Of a DNA stretch of 64,000 nt, positions 12,983-29,795 are shown piece after piece. Each line of letters begins with the position of its first letter. The stretch's first letter is position 1. The notes below the pieces were generated by a model. The model had not been told where the DNA came from. It saw nothing but the letters and a program-made list of their open reading frames with translations, and searched no databases. This DNA comes from Antennarius striatus (lineage: Eukaryota > Chordata > Actinopteri > Lophiiformes > Antennariidae). Location of the stretch: contig NC_090789.1 in NCBI RefSeq assembly GCF_040054535.1, forward strand, positions 7,100,197-7,164,196, in the 5' to 3' direction. A program made the translations under genes and the position numbers.

Positions 12983-13839
12983 AGATGTGTGGATGTGCCA
13001 GGCGATACAGGGAGGAAGTGTTGAAAGAAGCTGGTGCAGAGGGCAGCAGACAGACTCCCCGTCTGGCAAGAGAGACGTTTTAAGACAGGACGGCGAGCGG
13101 TGCTGCAGAGGATGTGCGATCTGTTTGTGGAGGCAGTCAGACGTGCTTTACCTTTATATCCCTCGGTGCTCCTGTAGTTTCGCTCTAATTCTGTCTCTCT
13201 GAAACAGCCCATGCTTAGTGTTTTGAAACCAACTGTGACTCTTGGCCCTTTGCTCAGCTCTTTATCCTTCCTGCTGCGGGGCCCCTCCTGTTTTCACTCT
13301 TTTCCACAGCTGCGCTCACTCAACTGCTGTGTGCTTTTTTTTCTGTCACCGTTTCAGACGTAAAGGAAGGACTTTGGGAACAAGGTAGAGGGGGAATTTA
13401 GAATCTCTGCATTTTTCATAGGGTGAAAATAGTGGTTATAGATTGCAAAGTATAAATCTCTGTCTTTCCTTTTTTCCACTTTTTCAACCTGAGATCTGGT
13501 CTGTTTCACCTCCCCCCTCCAATCCACCTCTCTCCTCTCTCTGACCATTTAGCTCTAACAAGTGCTCTCATAGTTAATGAAATTTCCCTGTCTCTGCTCA
13601 AATTTCTGCAATTAATCTTCGTGTGCCTACTCCCACTTCTCATCATCTCACCTCTTAATAACATCCACTTCCATCCTCTCCTTGGAGAAACAAGAATTCC
13701 TACCTTCACCTCTCCTTTCCCATCTTTTCTTTATCCTTTCTTCCTCACTCCGTCCCTGTCCCCACGCTCCCTGTTTTAATTTGCAAGTGTGTAATCATAT
13801 GCACAGGAGAGGTGGAGGAGAAGGAAGAAGAACAGGATG
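12981..13839. other. Non-coding DNA
   Basis: No gene seen. Pyrimidine-rich stretch at 13,500-13,760. Confidence 0.5.
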
Positions 13840-14280
13840 AGAAGGAGGAAGGCTCAGCCAACATTTGCCTAAGGCTCTGCAGCCTGGATCGATAAGTGGT
13901 CTTAAGTTTATCTGATTTTTATCAACGAAGTCGACAGGGGGGCAGGTCGATGGGCTATGCCTGCGTCAAGTTGACCTTTTCAGGGACGACGGCGAGAGAG
14001 GTCCCCCTGAGACCCCCACGGTCCCTTGTCACCGTCTGACTGGCATAAGTCTGTTGCGCTCAACGACAAAGTCTGCAGAGACGTCTATATCAGAGCCTGG
14101 CGTGTCTGACAGGGCCTGGCTGTTGTATTTATAAACTGTCCTTTGGCCGTGACACTTTGCCAATGATTGGGGCCTAATTTATGCAGGCAAATCTCCTCTG
14201 TGCAAAAATGAAAGCTAATAGAGTCATTAGCTGCTAATTCGAGCCAGGATACCTTGTATAAATTGGCTTACTTTGTAAAT
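13840..14280. promoter_or_regulatory. Conserved-element-like block
   Basis: Dense unique sequence free of microsatellites. The core 14,160-14,250 contains CCAATGATTGG, an 11-bp element with PBX-like TGATTGG, then TAATTT and GCTAATTC motifs. Enhancer-like by composition only. Confidence 0.3.
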
Positions 14281-14589
14281 CCCTCCCTTGATAATACCCT
14301 TCTCCTCCTCACCCCACCACCCTTCCTTGTCTCTCTCATCTCTCACCCCAGACCACGGCATAACATCATACACACTCTGAGCACACACATTATTTCAGTG
14401 CTTAAATGGTTGATGGAATGTGTTTGTTTAATGGCGTGAAGCAAGCTATGTGATGTGGTATTCATGTGTTTCCACCTCTGTGGCTGTGTTAAATATACAT
14501 ACTCAATGTACCAGAGCTGTTGCACTAACAAAGCGAGCTTGTGCATGCATTTGTGCAGCAGCGTGTGTGTTTACGTTCGCGTGTGTGTC

Positions 14590-14800
14590 GCCATCCTGCT
14601 CGCCAAAGCTGTTAATGCTGATGTGCTATTGTGCTGCCTGATGGCTACCTTATTATGACATTAAATGTTTATGAGCATTGATCAGCGGTAGCCCTAAAAT
14701 GAGAGCCATTTCATATCTGCGCTGGCCATTGCTTAACGGCATAGTGATGGATGCACAATAATCTCCAATGGAATGGCAAGAGACCTGCACACACAGCATA
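14590..14800. promoter_or_regulatory. Conserved-element-like block
   Basis: Unique sequence with TGATCAGCGG and ATGACATTAAATG motifs between two GT/CA-rich stretches. Suggestive composition only. Confidence 0.25.
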
Positions 14801-17715
14801 TAAACCAGCACACACAAGCACATATGCAAAACTTTGACTAAGACTCATGTGCACATGCTGGAGGATTAATCTGAGTCATTGAACTTTTAATTTTTATTTC
14901 TCATTATCCTTAGTTGAGTGGTTGCTATGAGGACCAAATCAGGAAGAGAAGATAATTGTAGGGTGAACCTGGCAGGACAGAAAGAACATTATCAATGTCA
15001 TACATAAAATTAAGGTTAGGGAACATCATGCAATTGTTGCTTTACTCATCTTATTTATACGTCTTGTGATGAAGCAAGAACTGTAGACGTGAACTGGATT
15101 GTTAGTGGATACTACAGGCACACAAGCAACCACACAGGAAGCATCGAGGCAGGAAGACAGCACTCTGTCCAGTTTCCTTATAGGTCCCTGTTACGCCATC
15201 ACTTTGTGATCACACGTGTAACTTTGTTAATGCTCCTGCATATTTCTGTCTCCCTATGAATGATGTCCATTATGGTCCAACAGTTGTCTCCAGTTAGAGA
15301 AGTGAAGGTATAAAGTAAAAGTCTGGAGGCTTCCCAGGGAGGAGTTTGCGCATACCTGTCCTTCCTGTAGAAGTTTGTATCTTTTAATTTTCCACACATT
15401 CTTTTCCAACTTACTGCTTTACTGTCTATTTCTAGTGTCTATTTCATTTTTGAATTTCAGTGCCAACACTTTTCTTTCTTTTCTACCTGCCCATGATGCT
15501 CTACTGATAATGAGCTTTACAGTACATTCCTATAAATTATAGAATTCTGATGTTTATTCTGTTATCATGCATTATTTTTCCCAGCCTGCATTGTAATTTA
15601 TAGCTGTATGATATTAACACAGGAGGACTCTGTTTAGATCAGATAGAAATATATTGAAGGCAGAAACTTGTGCATTATGGCAGCAATGGACAGCTATCAG
15701 TGTCTCTACATATAACAGTGGGGCTGTAAATCAGGTTATAGCGTAAAAAAATTGTTAAAAAAAATTGTCCGTGCACCCATTAAAATCCTTCCTAGCATCA
15801 AAAGATTTATTTTACTAGGCTTTCAATTCTGTCAGTCGAGAGGAAGATGGATGGATAAGATGTGCAGATATGTGGGTTATTCCTGGAATGAACTTCTGCA
15901 GTGTCCAACAGTGTTAAAGTTAAGATTGTCACCAAGCTGGCACAAACAATCCCTACATCATCCTCACAATGTGAGGTATGTGAAATTCGAACATCTTTTT
16001 TGTTTTAGTTGGTGTGAGGTTAAGACTTGAATACCAGGTATGACATCTGCAGGCACTAAGGGAGGAAGACGCAGCAGCGTTTTAAAGGAAGACCCAAAAT
16101 TACTGAATGTTTTCCTTGAAAAATCTCAGTCCTGACAGCAGGTCCAGGAAAACTCCCACACACATCAAAACAGCAGGTACCAGATGGAAAAGACTGGATG
16201 GAATCATAAAATGTATTTCCAGACATACTAGGGAGTCTCAAATACGGTAGTAAATCATTTATGTCCATCACTTATGTTATTAACAACTTGGAAAATTGAA
16301 ACAGTGCTCATGGTACCGACTCCGCACATGATAATTAATCTATCTGATCATCTAATTGCCAAATTATTCCAAAACATCCACTTTGACTTTGCCATGTGCT
16401 GCTATTTGATTTCACAGCAAAAACACCCATGAATTGGGCTAACAATTGAATAAAAAGCTATTTTCTTTTTTGGTTAAGCCTTAAATAAAAGGTACTTTCT
16501 CATTTCTGGTTGATGCTTTTGTTCTGCACACATGAGCGACAATGACTGGGAAGCAGAATCAGAACACAGCTTAATTTGAATATACAATCAAACTTTTCAT
16601 TTTTTGCTTCAAAGATTGTGAAATGAATAACAAAGTCACTCCTATTACTTCATTTATTACTTCATTAATCATGTGCTCACACATTTCCTTAGCCACCATT
16701 CGTCATGTGGCTCAATGGCATCATTATAGATCAATGAGGAGCCGTCCCCATCAAGAGTCAGACTGTCATCATTTAGAATAATCAAGATGTTGCCTGCATG
16801 CAGAATATGCTGCAAAGCCAATGCTGTGATGAGAATCTAACGCCAATCTGAAAGTCCTGAGAGACGACTCAGTGATGGGATGTTTGCATGAAAGTAAATT
16901 TTAAAAAGTTTGTTTTCTGTTTTCTCACTCTGCTTTTTTTTATGTGAGTTAAGTATATGATTATGAGTTCAGTAATGAAGTAAAATTGCTTTTTACAAGT
17001 ACAGGTTGTTCAGTGGGTTCAAACAATGCAGCACAAGTAAAGCATAATGTAATACATATTGGAAAAACAAAAAATTATTATCAGTACATTTTATATTGAA
17101 TATTAATTGAGATTTTCTAGCCTACAGCTAACAGCATAAGAATAAGAATTGTCTCACCACAGTCAAGACTGTGGTGAGAAATGTGTACTAAGATTAAAGA
17201 TTTAAGAGCTGGAGTAAATATATATATTTAAAAAAAACCAAAACAAATACATCCTACTGATGTCATAGACTAACAGTGGGACTTCTATTCTTGACACCCA
17301 CTGAAAAGCCATAAACTGCATCTTTATCCTGTTAAAGCATCAAAATCTCTATTCTTAATTTTCAGTACTAAGTTACCATAAATACTAATAACATGTAGAG
17401 AGCGTGTCCAGCAGTATTTTTCTAAATAAGAAATAATATGGGCATAAACGACATGAAACATACGTGTTCTAATGTGTTAATAATATTAAGTGTGTTTTTG
17501 GGTGTCATCCCCCTTTCACTGCAGAAGTTTAGTATGCTCATTTTGCAGTTCTGTTCTTAAACATGTCTACTTTCAGTGCTGAGGGACAGTAACGTGTTTA
17601 TTGGCTTGATCTTGGTGGACCCTTTGCCCCATCATTCCCAATCTTCTGTCCCATGTATGCAAGCAAATACATCAGTTTTTATCTGATTTGTAAGAGAAAG
17701 AGCTCTGCAGTGGTT
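14801..17715. other. Non-coding, AT-rich DNA
   Basis: No gene seen. Contains the hairpin at 17,152 and a DR3-like TGTTCAgtgGGTTCA at about 17,008-17,022. Confidence 0.5.
17152..17179. other. Perfect inverted repeat
   Basis: TCTCACCACAGTC, a two-base AA spacer, then its exact reverse complement: 13-bp arms. Confidence 0.85.
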
Positions 17716-18397
17716 CCATCCATCCATTTTCTTGCAGACGAGATTATTTCAATCATCCGACCAAGGAGCAGCCTGATATGTGTGAAACAATGAACGCAAT
17801 CGTCTCGTCTATAGCTGCTTATCCGCTTGTGGATCACAAATCTGCTGGAGCCTATCTCAGCTGGCCATGGGAGGCTGGATAGACCCTGGATACGGACACT
17901 TTGTGTTACCAATCACCTACGCTGCACGTTTTCAGAGGTGGGAAGAAGCTGGAGATCCTGGAAAGAACCCATGCAGACACGGGGAGAACATACAAACTCC
18001 TCATAGAAAGTAAGATGAGGATTAAATCAACTTTATTAATCGTCGGAGGGAAATTATTTGTCCGCTCTAGTTAATCTATGTTAATCACATGCATAGTATA
18101 TACATGTACAGAGCCATGACACACACACAGCAGGCCTCTAACCATTCAGATTACAGGTAGAGCAGCAGGCAGCTCCTTAATGGTGCACCCCAATGATCAA
18201 CTTATAAAGGGGATGGTGCCTTGCTCAAGGGCACCTCAGCAGTGCTCGGGAGGTGAACTGGCACCTTTCCACTGCCAGCTCACACCCCAGTCCAGGACTT
18301 AGTGGACTGAGCTACTGCCGCCCACATAGAAAGTAATTGAACCCACAACCTTCTTGTTGTATGGCAACAGCGTGCCAATGCGCCACCTTGCTGCCCC
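17716..18397. repeat. Common teleost dispersed repeat, split by a SINE
   Basis: The left part (17,716-18,013) has the signature CCATTTTCTT...GCTTATCC...GGAGCCTATCTCAGC...CAGACACGGGGAGAAC. The right part (18,325-18,397) continues with the CCAATGCGCCACC...CTGCCCC end. It is interrupted at 18,014-18,324. Class not assigned. Confidence 0.7.
18014..18324 (-). mobile_element. tRNA-derived SINE, full length with target-site duplication
   Basis: The 311-bp insert is flanked by identical CATAGAAAGTAA (18,002-18,013 and 18,325-18,336). In minus-strand sense it begins GGGCGGCAGTAGCTCAGTCC (box A-like). A box B-like AGTTCACCTCC follows, and a 3' tail (complement of CTTTATTAATCGTCGGAGGG). It inserted into an older repeat. 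Confidence 0.8.
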
Positions 18398-20108
<1,711 letters not shown>

Positions 20109-21659
20109 TAAATACATGTCATCATTGAAGGCATGAACAAACAACATGTATTAGTGGGGCAGTCCAGTGCTGGAAAGCATAACATTAAAACAATGGTTAG
20201 TGTAAGATGAGTTTTTGATAATGATATATGGTGGCCTATAGGCTACCTACATCATTTCCTTTAAAAACTGGTGAAAAAAATGAATCTATCTGTAAAAACA
20301 TATACCTACTGCAGTTACAGATAATGGATAACAAAGTTAGCCCCAGGGTAGGACAGAAAAATGGGCCGCTTCAAATGCTCAGGTGAGCACTCAAGCAGAT
20401 AAATATGCTAAAACCAGCTGCCCTTCTGCCTTAGAGATGAAGCGATCCTACAAACCTATTGTTGATGGAGTCTCTACTGGAAAAGGTCAGTCAGAGACTT
20501 TGAACCAACTCGCATTGTTGATGACTTTAGGGTTGACAGAATGACATGCAGACAGTTGAGGTCATCATCTACAGAGACTTATGCACTTATGCGCTTAAGA
20601 TGTGTGTGTCGGCTCTGAATTAATCTGAATCTGCATGCATAAATAAACCCCGCAGCCACCATCTACTCAAACAAATTACTTTCTTTTTTAACCGTACACT
20701 GAAAAACAAAACTGCCACAACGATCCATAAAGTCACCATTCCATAGAGCAGAAATGAGCTCTGCATTGACACCAAAAACATGCAACAACACGGGATGTGA
20801 GCAGCTAAACCATTAGTGATGCTACAGTTGTCATGCCTGTTAGCATTTCAAAGTTATGGGTTTTCTACTTTATGATCCGCTGACAGAGTAACCATCATAG
20901 TGTGTAAATTTTGTTTGCACTGACATGAAATGGGTTGCTTCAGTAAAATATTGCAAAGAAATTTTGTGTTGTTTTATTCTGTAGCCCTGCTTTCTCAGCC
21001 AGACCAGTGCCAGCAAGCAACATCTGGTGTTAAGCGAAACTGGCTGTGAGGAAGCTAAAGCTTTGAAACGTGCAGCGAGTGTAAAATAGCTTGATATATG
21101 AGTGGATGAACGTCAGACATGTCTACCTGAAGCTGCTTTGAAGCATACCTCACCTGCAACCGCACAGGTAGCTGTGGAAATGTATGGCTGCCTGCACCCC
21201 TGTATCCCTGAATGTGCTAGTGTCAGTATGCCTGAATGTAGAAGAGGAAAAACGCAGGAGCTACAAGATGGGGAAATGGATGAAAGAGGAGGGGATGGAG
21301 AGAGAGAGAGAGATCTCTTCCCTGTTTAAGTCTAAATCTCTCGTTTATTTGTTTGATTAATTTGCACGACAGTGTGCAGTAACCCTGTTCTGTCACTCCT
21401 CTTTCACTGGGGTTTATTTTTGCAGGGCGGTACATGGCCCCATAATGTCACTGTAATACTGGGTCAGGCTCTTCCGACTGGAGGGATGGGAGTGGGAAGG
21501 AAAGAGAGAACACGGGATGAAAATACGTGATATGGGAGGAGGATAAGAAAAACGTGCCTCGTTCATCTTCCCAAACTTAATGTTGAAATAACACCTGGTC
21601 TGACTGGATTCGCTGTGGGTGTGCTAGAAGGATATGCACAGCAGGCTGACAGGGACTGT

Positions 21660-21662
<3 letters not shown>
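20109..21662. other. Non-coding DNA
   Basis: No gene seen in this stretch. Confidence 0.5.

Positions 21663-21697
<35 letters not shown>
21663..21697. repeat. (CA)n microsatellite
   Basis: About 17 units, followed by CTCACTGACACA repeats to 21,722. Confidence 0.95.
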
Positions 21698-21701
<4 letters not shown>

Positions 21702-21859
21702 TGACACACACACTCACTGACACTAGCTGATGCTAGGCTGTAAGTGTGAGAATAGGTATTGCTGACACACAAGAGAACTGAACCTGCAAACCTTCATCTA
21801 ACAATATCTTGGGAGGTCAAACTTGGTGACAATGGTTGAAAATATATCATTTTACAAGG

Positions 21860-23079
<1,220 letters not shown>

Positions 23080-23390
23080 TGCAGCTGCATCCCGTCATAC
23101 CCACTTGGCAGTCACTATGGCAACAGTTGTAACTCTGGTGATTAATGCCCCAGGAAATAAAAGTGTTGCCAGAGACGATGTGGGAACATTGTAACTTCCA
23201 ACGTTGTGAGGGCCTGGAATCCTTAGGTGTCCAACAACAAGCCCTTAGCTAATTAGCCAAATCAGCTCACTGGGGTTTAATTACAAGCAGCTCACAGACA
23301 CACCCGTGTCCAGGGGCACTTTAATTACCCTCAGGTTTTTTTTAGGAAAAAAGGGCCTCAAGCTCTAATTATCTGGCTCTGCACACTTCT
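23080..23390. promoter_or_regulatory. Conserved-element-like block with homeodomain and X-box motifs
   Basis: High-complexity sequence with repeated TAATTA/TTTAATTA cores (around 23,250, 23,278 and 23,321) and an X-box-like GTCACTATGGCAAC (23,111-23,124). It ends at a 124-bp GT tract. No ORF of note. Looks like a developmental enhancer; conservation not tested. Confidence 0.35.
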
Positions 23391-23394
23391 GGGC

Positions 23395-23521
<127 letters not shown>

Positions 23522-24299
23522 GTCACCTTAACCAAAAATAAAAATGTAAAAACCCCACAAGGTATGCTATTACCTTGTTAATCTTTGCTGCAAATATAGT
23601 GAACACATCTTTTTTTTTTTTTACATAGGCTCAGGGGGAAAAGGATGGGGAATGATAAGAGAAGCAAAAAGAGTGGTGAACGACAGGAAGGATAACTGGA
23701 TAAGAGATTGTGAGAGAGATTTCTGCATCTAGTGAGTGACAGCTTTGTAGAGGAGTAGAAAGGGGATGAAGAGGCAGAGTGAAGGAGTGTAACAGAGTGT
23801 GTGAGAGGACGTGATGAAGATGGAAGGAGAGAGATGGTGCCAGTCTAGTGTAAAGTAGGAGTGTGTTATCTGTCCTTTCGTGGCGGTTGTCAAGCAGAGA
23901 AACCAAATGCTTTCATGTTGTCTCACGGTGGACAAACAGCAGTAATTAGAGAGACAGGGTGATGGAGCGAAGACACACTCGCATTACGGTGCGCAACATT
24001 ATTCTCACAGACAGCTGCAAAAGCCTCTCTGAATGTCATACCCTTCTGTGGAATGTTCTCTCCATGCTCGGGATAATATTTTGCAACTTAAACACTTATG
24101 TATCACAAAACATTTCTGAATTTTCTCACAGCAGCAGAGAAGTATTTCCAATTCGTGACATACTTTTTTGTCTCTTCCAGCTGTGATTGGTCCAGTGAAA
24201 AGACCAAGAATTTTTAAAAAAGTCAGTGTAGTTATCAATTTTTAATGATTTACTGATGATCTTAATTTTACCAGCAACAAAAACAATTACATTTATGAA
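23522..24299. other. Non-coding DNA
   Basis: No gene seen in this stretch. Confidence 0.5.
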
Positions 24300-24680
24300 A
24301 AACAACACAAAAATGTATGCATCATAAATATCTCAAGCAACACAAGTGCACATTTTACTGAGCCAGTGAACTCTGTCTCTCATCAGCATTGATTACAGCA
24401 GTAATCCTCCTCCTCATGGACTAGCACATCCTCCAGGCAGTGGCCCAGTCTTCAGACAGAGCTGCCCGGAGTCGCTGCTGTGTCTGTTGAAGATGTTCCT
24501 TCTGTCGCACTTGCTCACTCAGCCAACACCACAGATTTCCAATGGGGTTTATGTAGCAGCTCATCCCAGGAGTTCCAGAACCTTATCCAACATAACAATG
24601 GCACAATCCCAGTCATGTTGCTCTTGCAGATTTCATTTTCTCCCCAATCTCTATGCTGGTCCAGTTAGTTTGGCATGGAC
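24300..24680 (-). mobile_element. Tc1-like transposase C-terminus relic
   Basis: The minus strand reads NPIGNLWCWLSEQV and then SMRRRITAVINA in the order found at the end of Tc1-like transposases (NPIENLW...MRRR..AVI). At least one internal stop. The N-terminal part is not seen. Confidence 0.8.
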
Positions 24681-25300
24681 TAGTTGGATGAAGTCATCAT
24701 TATTTTCTAAAAGATATATTTTCAGACTCAAAACCACTGTCTATCTGATTTATGAGCGATCAAATCCATCTGTTGAGAATTATTGCAAATCATGTCTCAT
24801 AGAGATGAAACCAATTTTGGAATAGAGAAAAAGTTTTCTAAACTTGAGTCAAACAAAATACTAGTTAATTTTTAAGTCCCGTGTGTTCACTTAATCTGTT
24901 TTTTTTTGGCTATGTCTCTATCGTTCAGAACTCAGGTGCAGATCTTGATGAAACTTACTCTCTTAGTGTTGTCGCAGACAAAGCAGAGTTATGGTGCAGT
25001 AATTATGACTTCCATGCTCTTCAGAAAATGCTGTGCCATACTATGTCAGGTGCGGGTGAGACGAGCTTCGTATGGATTCATTGATTGACAAGATGACTGG
25101 GAGCTGCCAGACTTGAAGCATTGAGTTGGATCAGTCGATTTGTCCTTGGCTGACAGAGAGGACTGCGATGACACAGAGCGCGCGCTGTAAAAATACAGAC
25201 TCGGTGAAATTAGGTAGCACAGAGATAGCAATGCATACACAGCGAGGGTAAGACACAGGTCTGATTGTGATGATGAGAATAAAGATAAAAGCAACAACTG
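24681..25300. other. Non-coding DNA
   Basis: No gene seen; may include eroded parts of the transposon on its left. Confidence 0.4.
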
Positions 25301-25321
25301 TGATGATGATGATGATGATGT

Positions 25322-25360
<39 letters not shown>

Positions 25361-25362
25361 GG
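25301..25362. repeat. (GAT)n trinucleotide repeat
   Basis: About 20 GAT units with one TTG break. Confidence 0.95.
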
Positions 25363-25698
25363 ATGAGGACAGTGAAGATAATATACATAAATACTTTCTA
25401 TTACTAGAATCCACATGGTCCCCATGAAAAGTAATAATCTTTTATTTGATGGTAAGTTATGCTTGATCTAACAGATCATTGAAAACAAAGTGATCCAGAG
25501 GGGGACTGGCCCCAGCACTAATCTGACTGGCCCCTGAAGTACACCTGTGTGCTTAAAAAACGCTGTCTTTGCAAAATGTATTATGTGTGTCCAAGTATGG
25601 GACCAAACAAGGAAATAAATGTATGTATACATCTACTGAATAAGAAAATGATTATGGATATACTTGGCCCCAAAATTGGGTAAATCCTAGGACCGTTT

Positions 25699-25805
<107 letters not shown>

Positions 25806-25859
25806 ATTGCAGCTTGACAGTCCTCCCTTTCCTTCCAACTGTAGAGAACACACCTTCAG

Positions 25860-26120
25860 CCATTCATCAGTGTCACTGTGTCGCCGTCGGTTACAGCCCG
25901 GGGCCCGTCGCGTCTTCATTACGGTCCGAATAAATCTGAAATAAAACCTCAGATGATTTATTAGCTTCCGATAGCGTCGCGCTGGTTAGCATGGTCTGCC
26001 GCCACTCGGGCCTAGAGAGACAGTCCTTCGACAAGGGCCACAGAAATCTGATGTGACAGGGAGATGTTTGCGTGATGATATCAGTCTGTGATCGCAGGTT
26101 CTGCCTGATGAGAGGAGGAG
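25860..26120. promoter_or_regulatory. CpG-enriched unique block
   Basis: CpG dinucleotides cluster at 25,880-25,930 and 25,970-26,035, directly after a CA microsatellite and unlike the CpG-poor surroundings. It could be an enhancer or an unannotated promoter; no ORF supported. Confidence 0.3.
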
Positions 26121-26545
26121 GGCACCCAGGAGAGCGGTGTTTACTTTCTGCATGTTTGTGTGATACATAAATTCTTGAGGCACAAGGTGCCTTTCAAACA
26201 AATGAAAATCTTTACTTGGGTGAAGTTTCATTCCAAATCTCAAACATCTGTTTGGAAATTATTATTTTTTTAAAGAAATAATTCGTTTGTTTTCATTTTA
26301 TGCTTGAATTAATCTCTTCATTTCACATTTAATCACAAAAGCATATTGGCTGATGAGATGATGTTTCACATTACTACACCCATCAATCTGCATGGAAATG
26401 GGGGAAAAAACAAAAAACAACTGCAAATGTGCAACAGATGTGAAGAAGTCTGTGAGAAGTCAAGTGACAAAGACTAGGATGGTTTTCACAACAGGCAAGT
26501 AAATATATACATAAACAGAAATATAAATATGGATGGATGGATTAG
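26121..26545. other. Non-coding, AT-rich DNA
   Basis: Nothing recognised. Confidence 0.5.

Positions 26546-27932
<1,387 letters not shown>

Positions 27933-27966
<34 letters not shown>
27933..27966. repeat. (GT)n microsatellite
   Basis: About 17 units, inverted relative to the CA tract at 28,107. Confidence 0.95.
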
Positions 27967-27968
<2 letters not shown>

Positions 27969-28103
27969 CTAATGGTGTTTAATGCCCAGACTAATGGTTT
28001 CAGCAGGGAATCCTTGTGCGGAGTTTGAGTCCAGGCCTGGGCTGATCGCTGGCAGGACCATCCCTCATCCTGATACCGCATGGAGGTGAGTGCCAGGGGA
28101 CCG

Positions 28104-28106
<3 letters not shown>

Positions 28107-28194
<88 letters not shown>

Positions 28195-28204
28195 ACACAC
28201 ACAC
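28107..28204. repeat. (CA)n microsatellite
   Basis: About 49 units with one TA break. Confidence 0.95.
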
Positions 28205-28413
28205 AGTGTCTGCTTCTGACTGGCTTGCTTGCTCACTCTCAGATTCTCGTCCTTTGTTTCCTCATTGACTTTTATTCAGCACATCTCACTACCTCAACCA
28301 TCATCCTCATCGTCCTCCCACTATCACATCTCCCAAATTTGTTTTGTGCTCAATATATATGATTCACTGTTATAATTTTTTTCTTAAAGTTGATGATACT
28401 AAATATCTTTGTT

Positions 28414-28419
28414 TGCGCA

Positions 28420-28470
<51 letters not shown>
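28414..28470. repeat. (GC)n-(CA)n alternating tract
   Basis: 57 bp of alternating purine-pyrimidine beginning with GCGCATGCGCGCGCGC. Z-DNA-prone. Confidence 0.9.
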
Positions 28471-28472
<2 letters not shown>

Positions 28473-29639
28473 TACACTATGAACACTTCTTTAGAAAGTA
28501 ACACATGCTAAAAGCTACAGTCCCCACCTATTTCGATCAAATCGCATTGTTTTGATAAATTTTTTTGGATAATTTTTTGTAAAATTGTGTATCTTTTGAA
28601 TTGCTGTTTACTTTCCTCAATATTCTCCTGCATGTGACTAATATCATAAAGATGATTTTTGTTTTTACTCTTATAATAACAATAATTGATATAAAACCAT
28701 GATGTGTGCTTGAGGTACATGTTGAAAGAAGGATGATTCAAACAAATAGATCCTCATTAAAAAATGCATTAAGACTTGACTTAAGATGTTGCAGCACAAA
28801 TCCTGGATAAAAAGCCTCCATAAATACAATTACAGCTGTTATGTTGATGGTACCATATAGAACACACAAAAGGGCAATTGCTTAGATTCAAGGTTGCTAG
28901 CATGTAGGATTAATGGGTGCTTTGGGCCACGGGGAATCACATGATCTCAGCTGGCATGTGGAGAGGGCAACAGATCCTTTTTAAATGCCGAGACTTAAGT
29001 ACGGTTGAGGCTTTTTGTTTGGGAGTGAAGATTGTGAGTTTGTGCATGTTTTGTGTAACGATAAATATACTGTATGGGTGTGTGAGGGATTCAAGAAAAG
29101 GGTTGGTGTGGCTGGTATATAAAAAAGAGAGAACAGATGGGTCATAGCTTTTGTGAAAGGGGGAAACAACAAGGTTAAAGGTGATAAGATCAAAACAGCA
29201 AGACTTTGGTTAATAAGAATCTGTGGGTCGCACTGAAATGGCTTGAAAAGGAAAGGTTATGTGATAGGAGCAACATGAGGGAGTACAGAGGTGGAGAGTT
29301 CAAAGTGGTAAAGACAAGATATACGGTTGGTGGTAAAGGTGTGGAGGGATTAGAGTAGGACAGTTGAGCTAAGATATAACAGGAGTCAGAGGGGTATGGG
29401 GGAGGCAAAGCTGATGAGGAAGAAAAGGAAAAGATAAGAACTGTGATGTTAGAGAGGAGTGGATTGTAGAAGGTAATGGAGTGTTGGGGAGGAAGTAAGA
29501 GCAAGGCAGGGGCAATCGGACCCATGTGTGGCTGTGTGTAAAAGATGTGGGCAGTATGGGGGTACGCTGGAGCGAGCCAGTGGGGCTACGGGGGTGTGCC
29601 AGTACAGATGCTCTGTGACCAAGTGTCGCACCTCGAGCC
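28471..29639. other. Non-coding DNA
   Basis: No gene seen; purine-rich from about 29,150. Confidence 0.5.
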
Positions 29640-29735
29640 AGGAAGCTGAATCCAACGATTAATCACAGAGCCCCTCCGCTTGTAATCAAACGGGCTGTGG
29701 CCATGATGTATGAGCCATGTCACAATTACTGACTC
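29640..29735. promoter_or_regulatory. Conserved-element-like block
   Basis: Short high-complexity stretch containing GATTAATCAC and TTGTAATCAAACG, ending at a CA microsatellite. Homeodomain/PBX-type cores; composition-based call. Confidence 0.25.
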
Positions 29736-29739
29736 GCAC

Positions 29740-29742
<3 letters not shown>

Positions 29743-29791
<49 letters not shown>
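29743..29791. repeat. (CA)n microsatellite
   Basis: About 24 units. Confidence 0.95.

Positions 29792-29795
<4 letters not shown>

Noticed and set aside
24487..24825. 112-residue plus-strand frame
   Set aside because: Lies opposite the Tc1-like transposase C-terminus.
25046..25414. 122-residue minus-strand frame with a Ser run
   Set aside because: The run is the GAT trinucleotide repeat; flanks show no domain.
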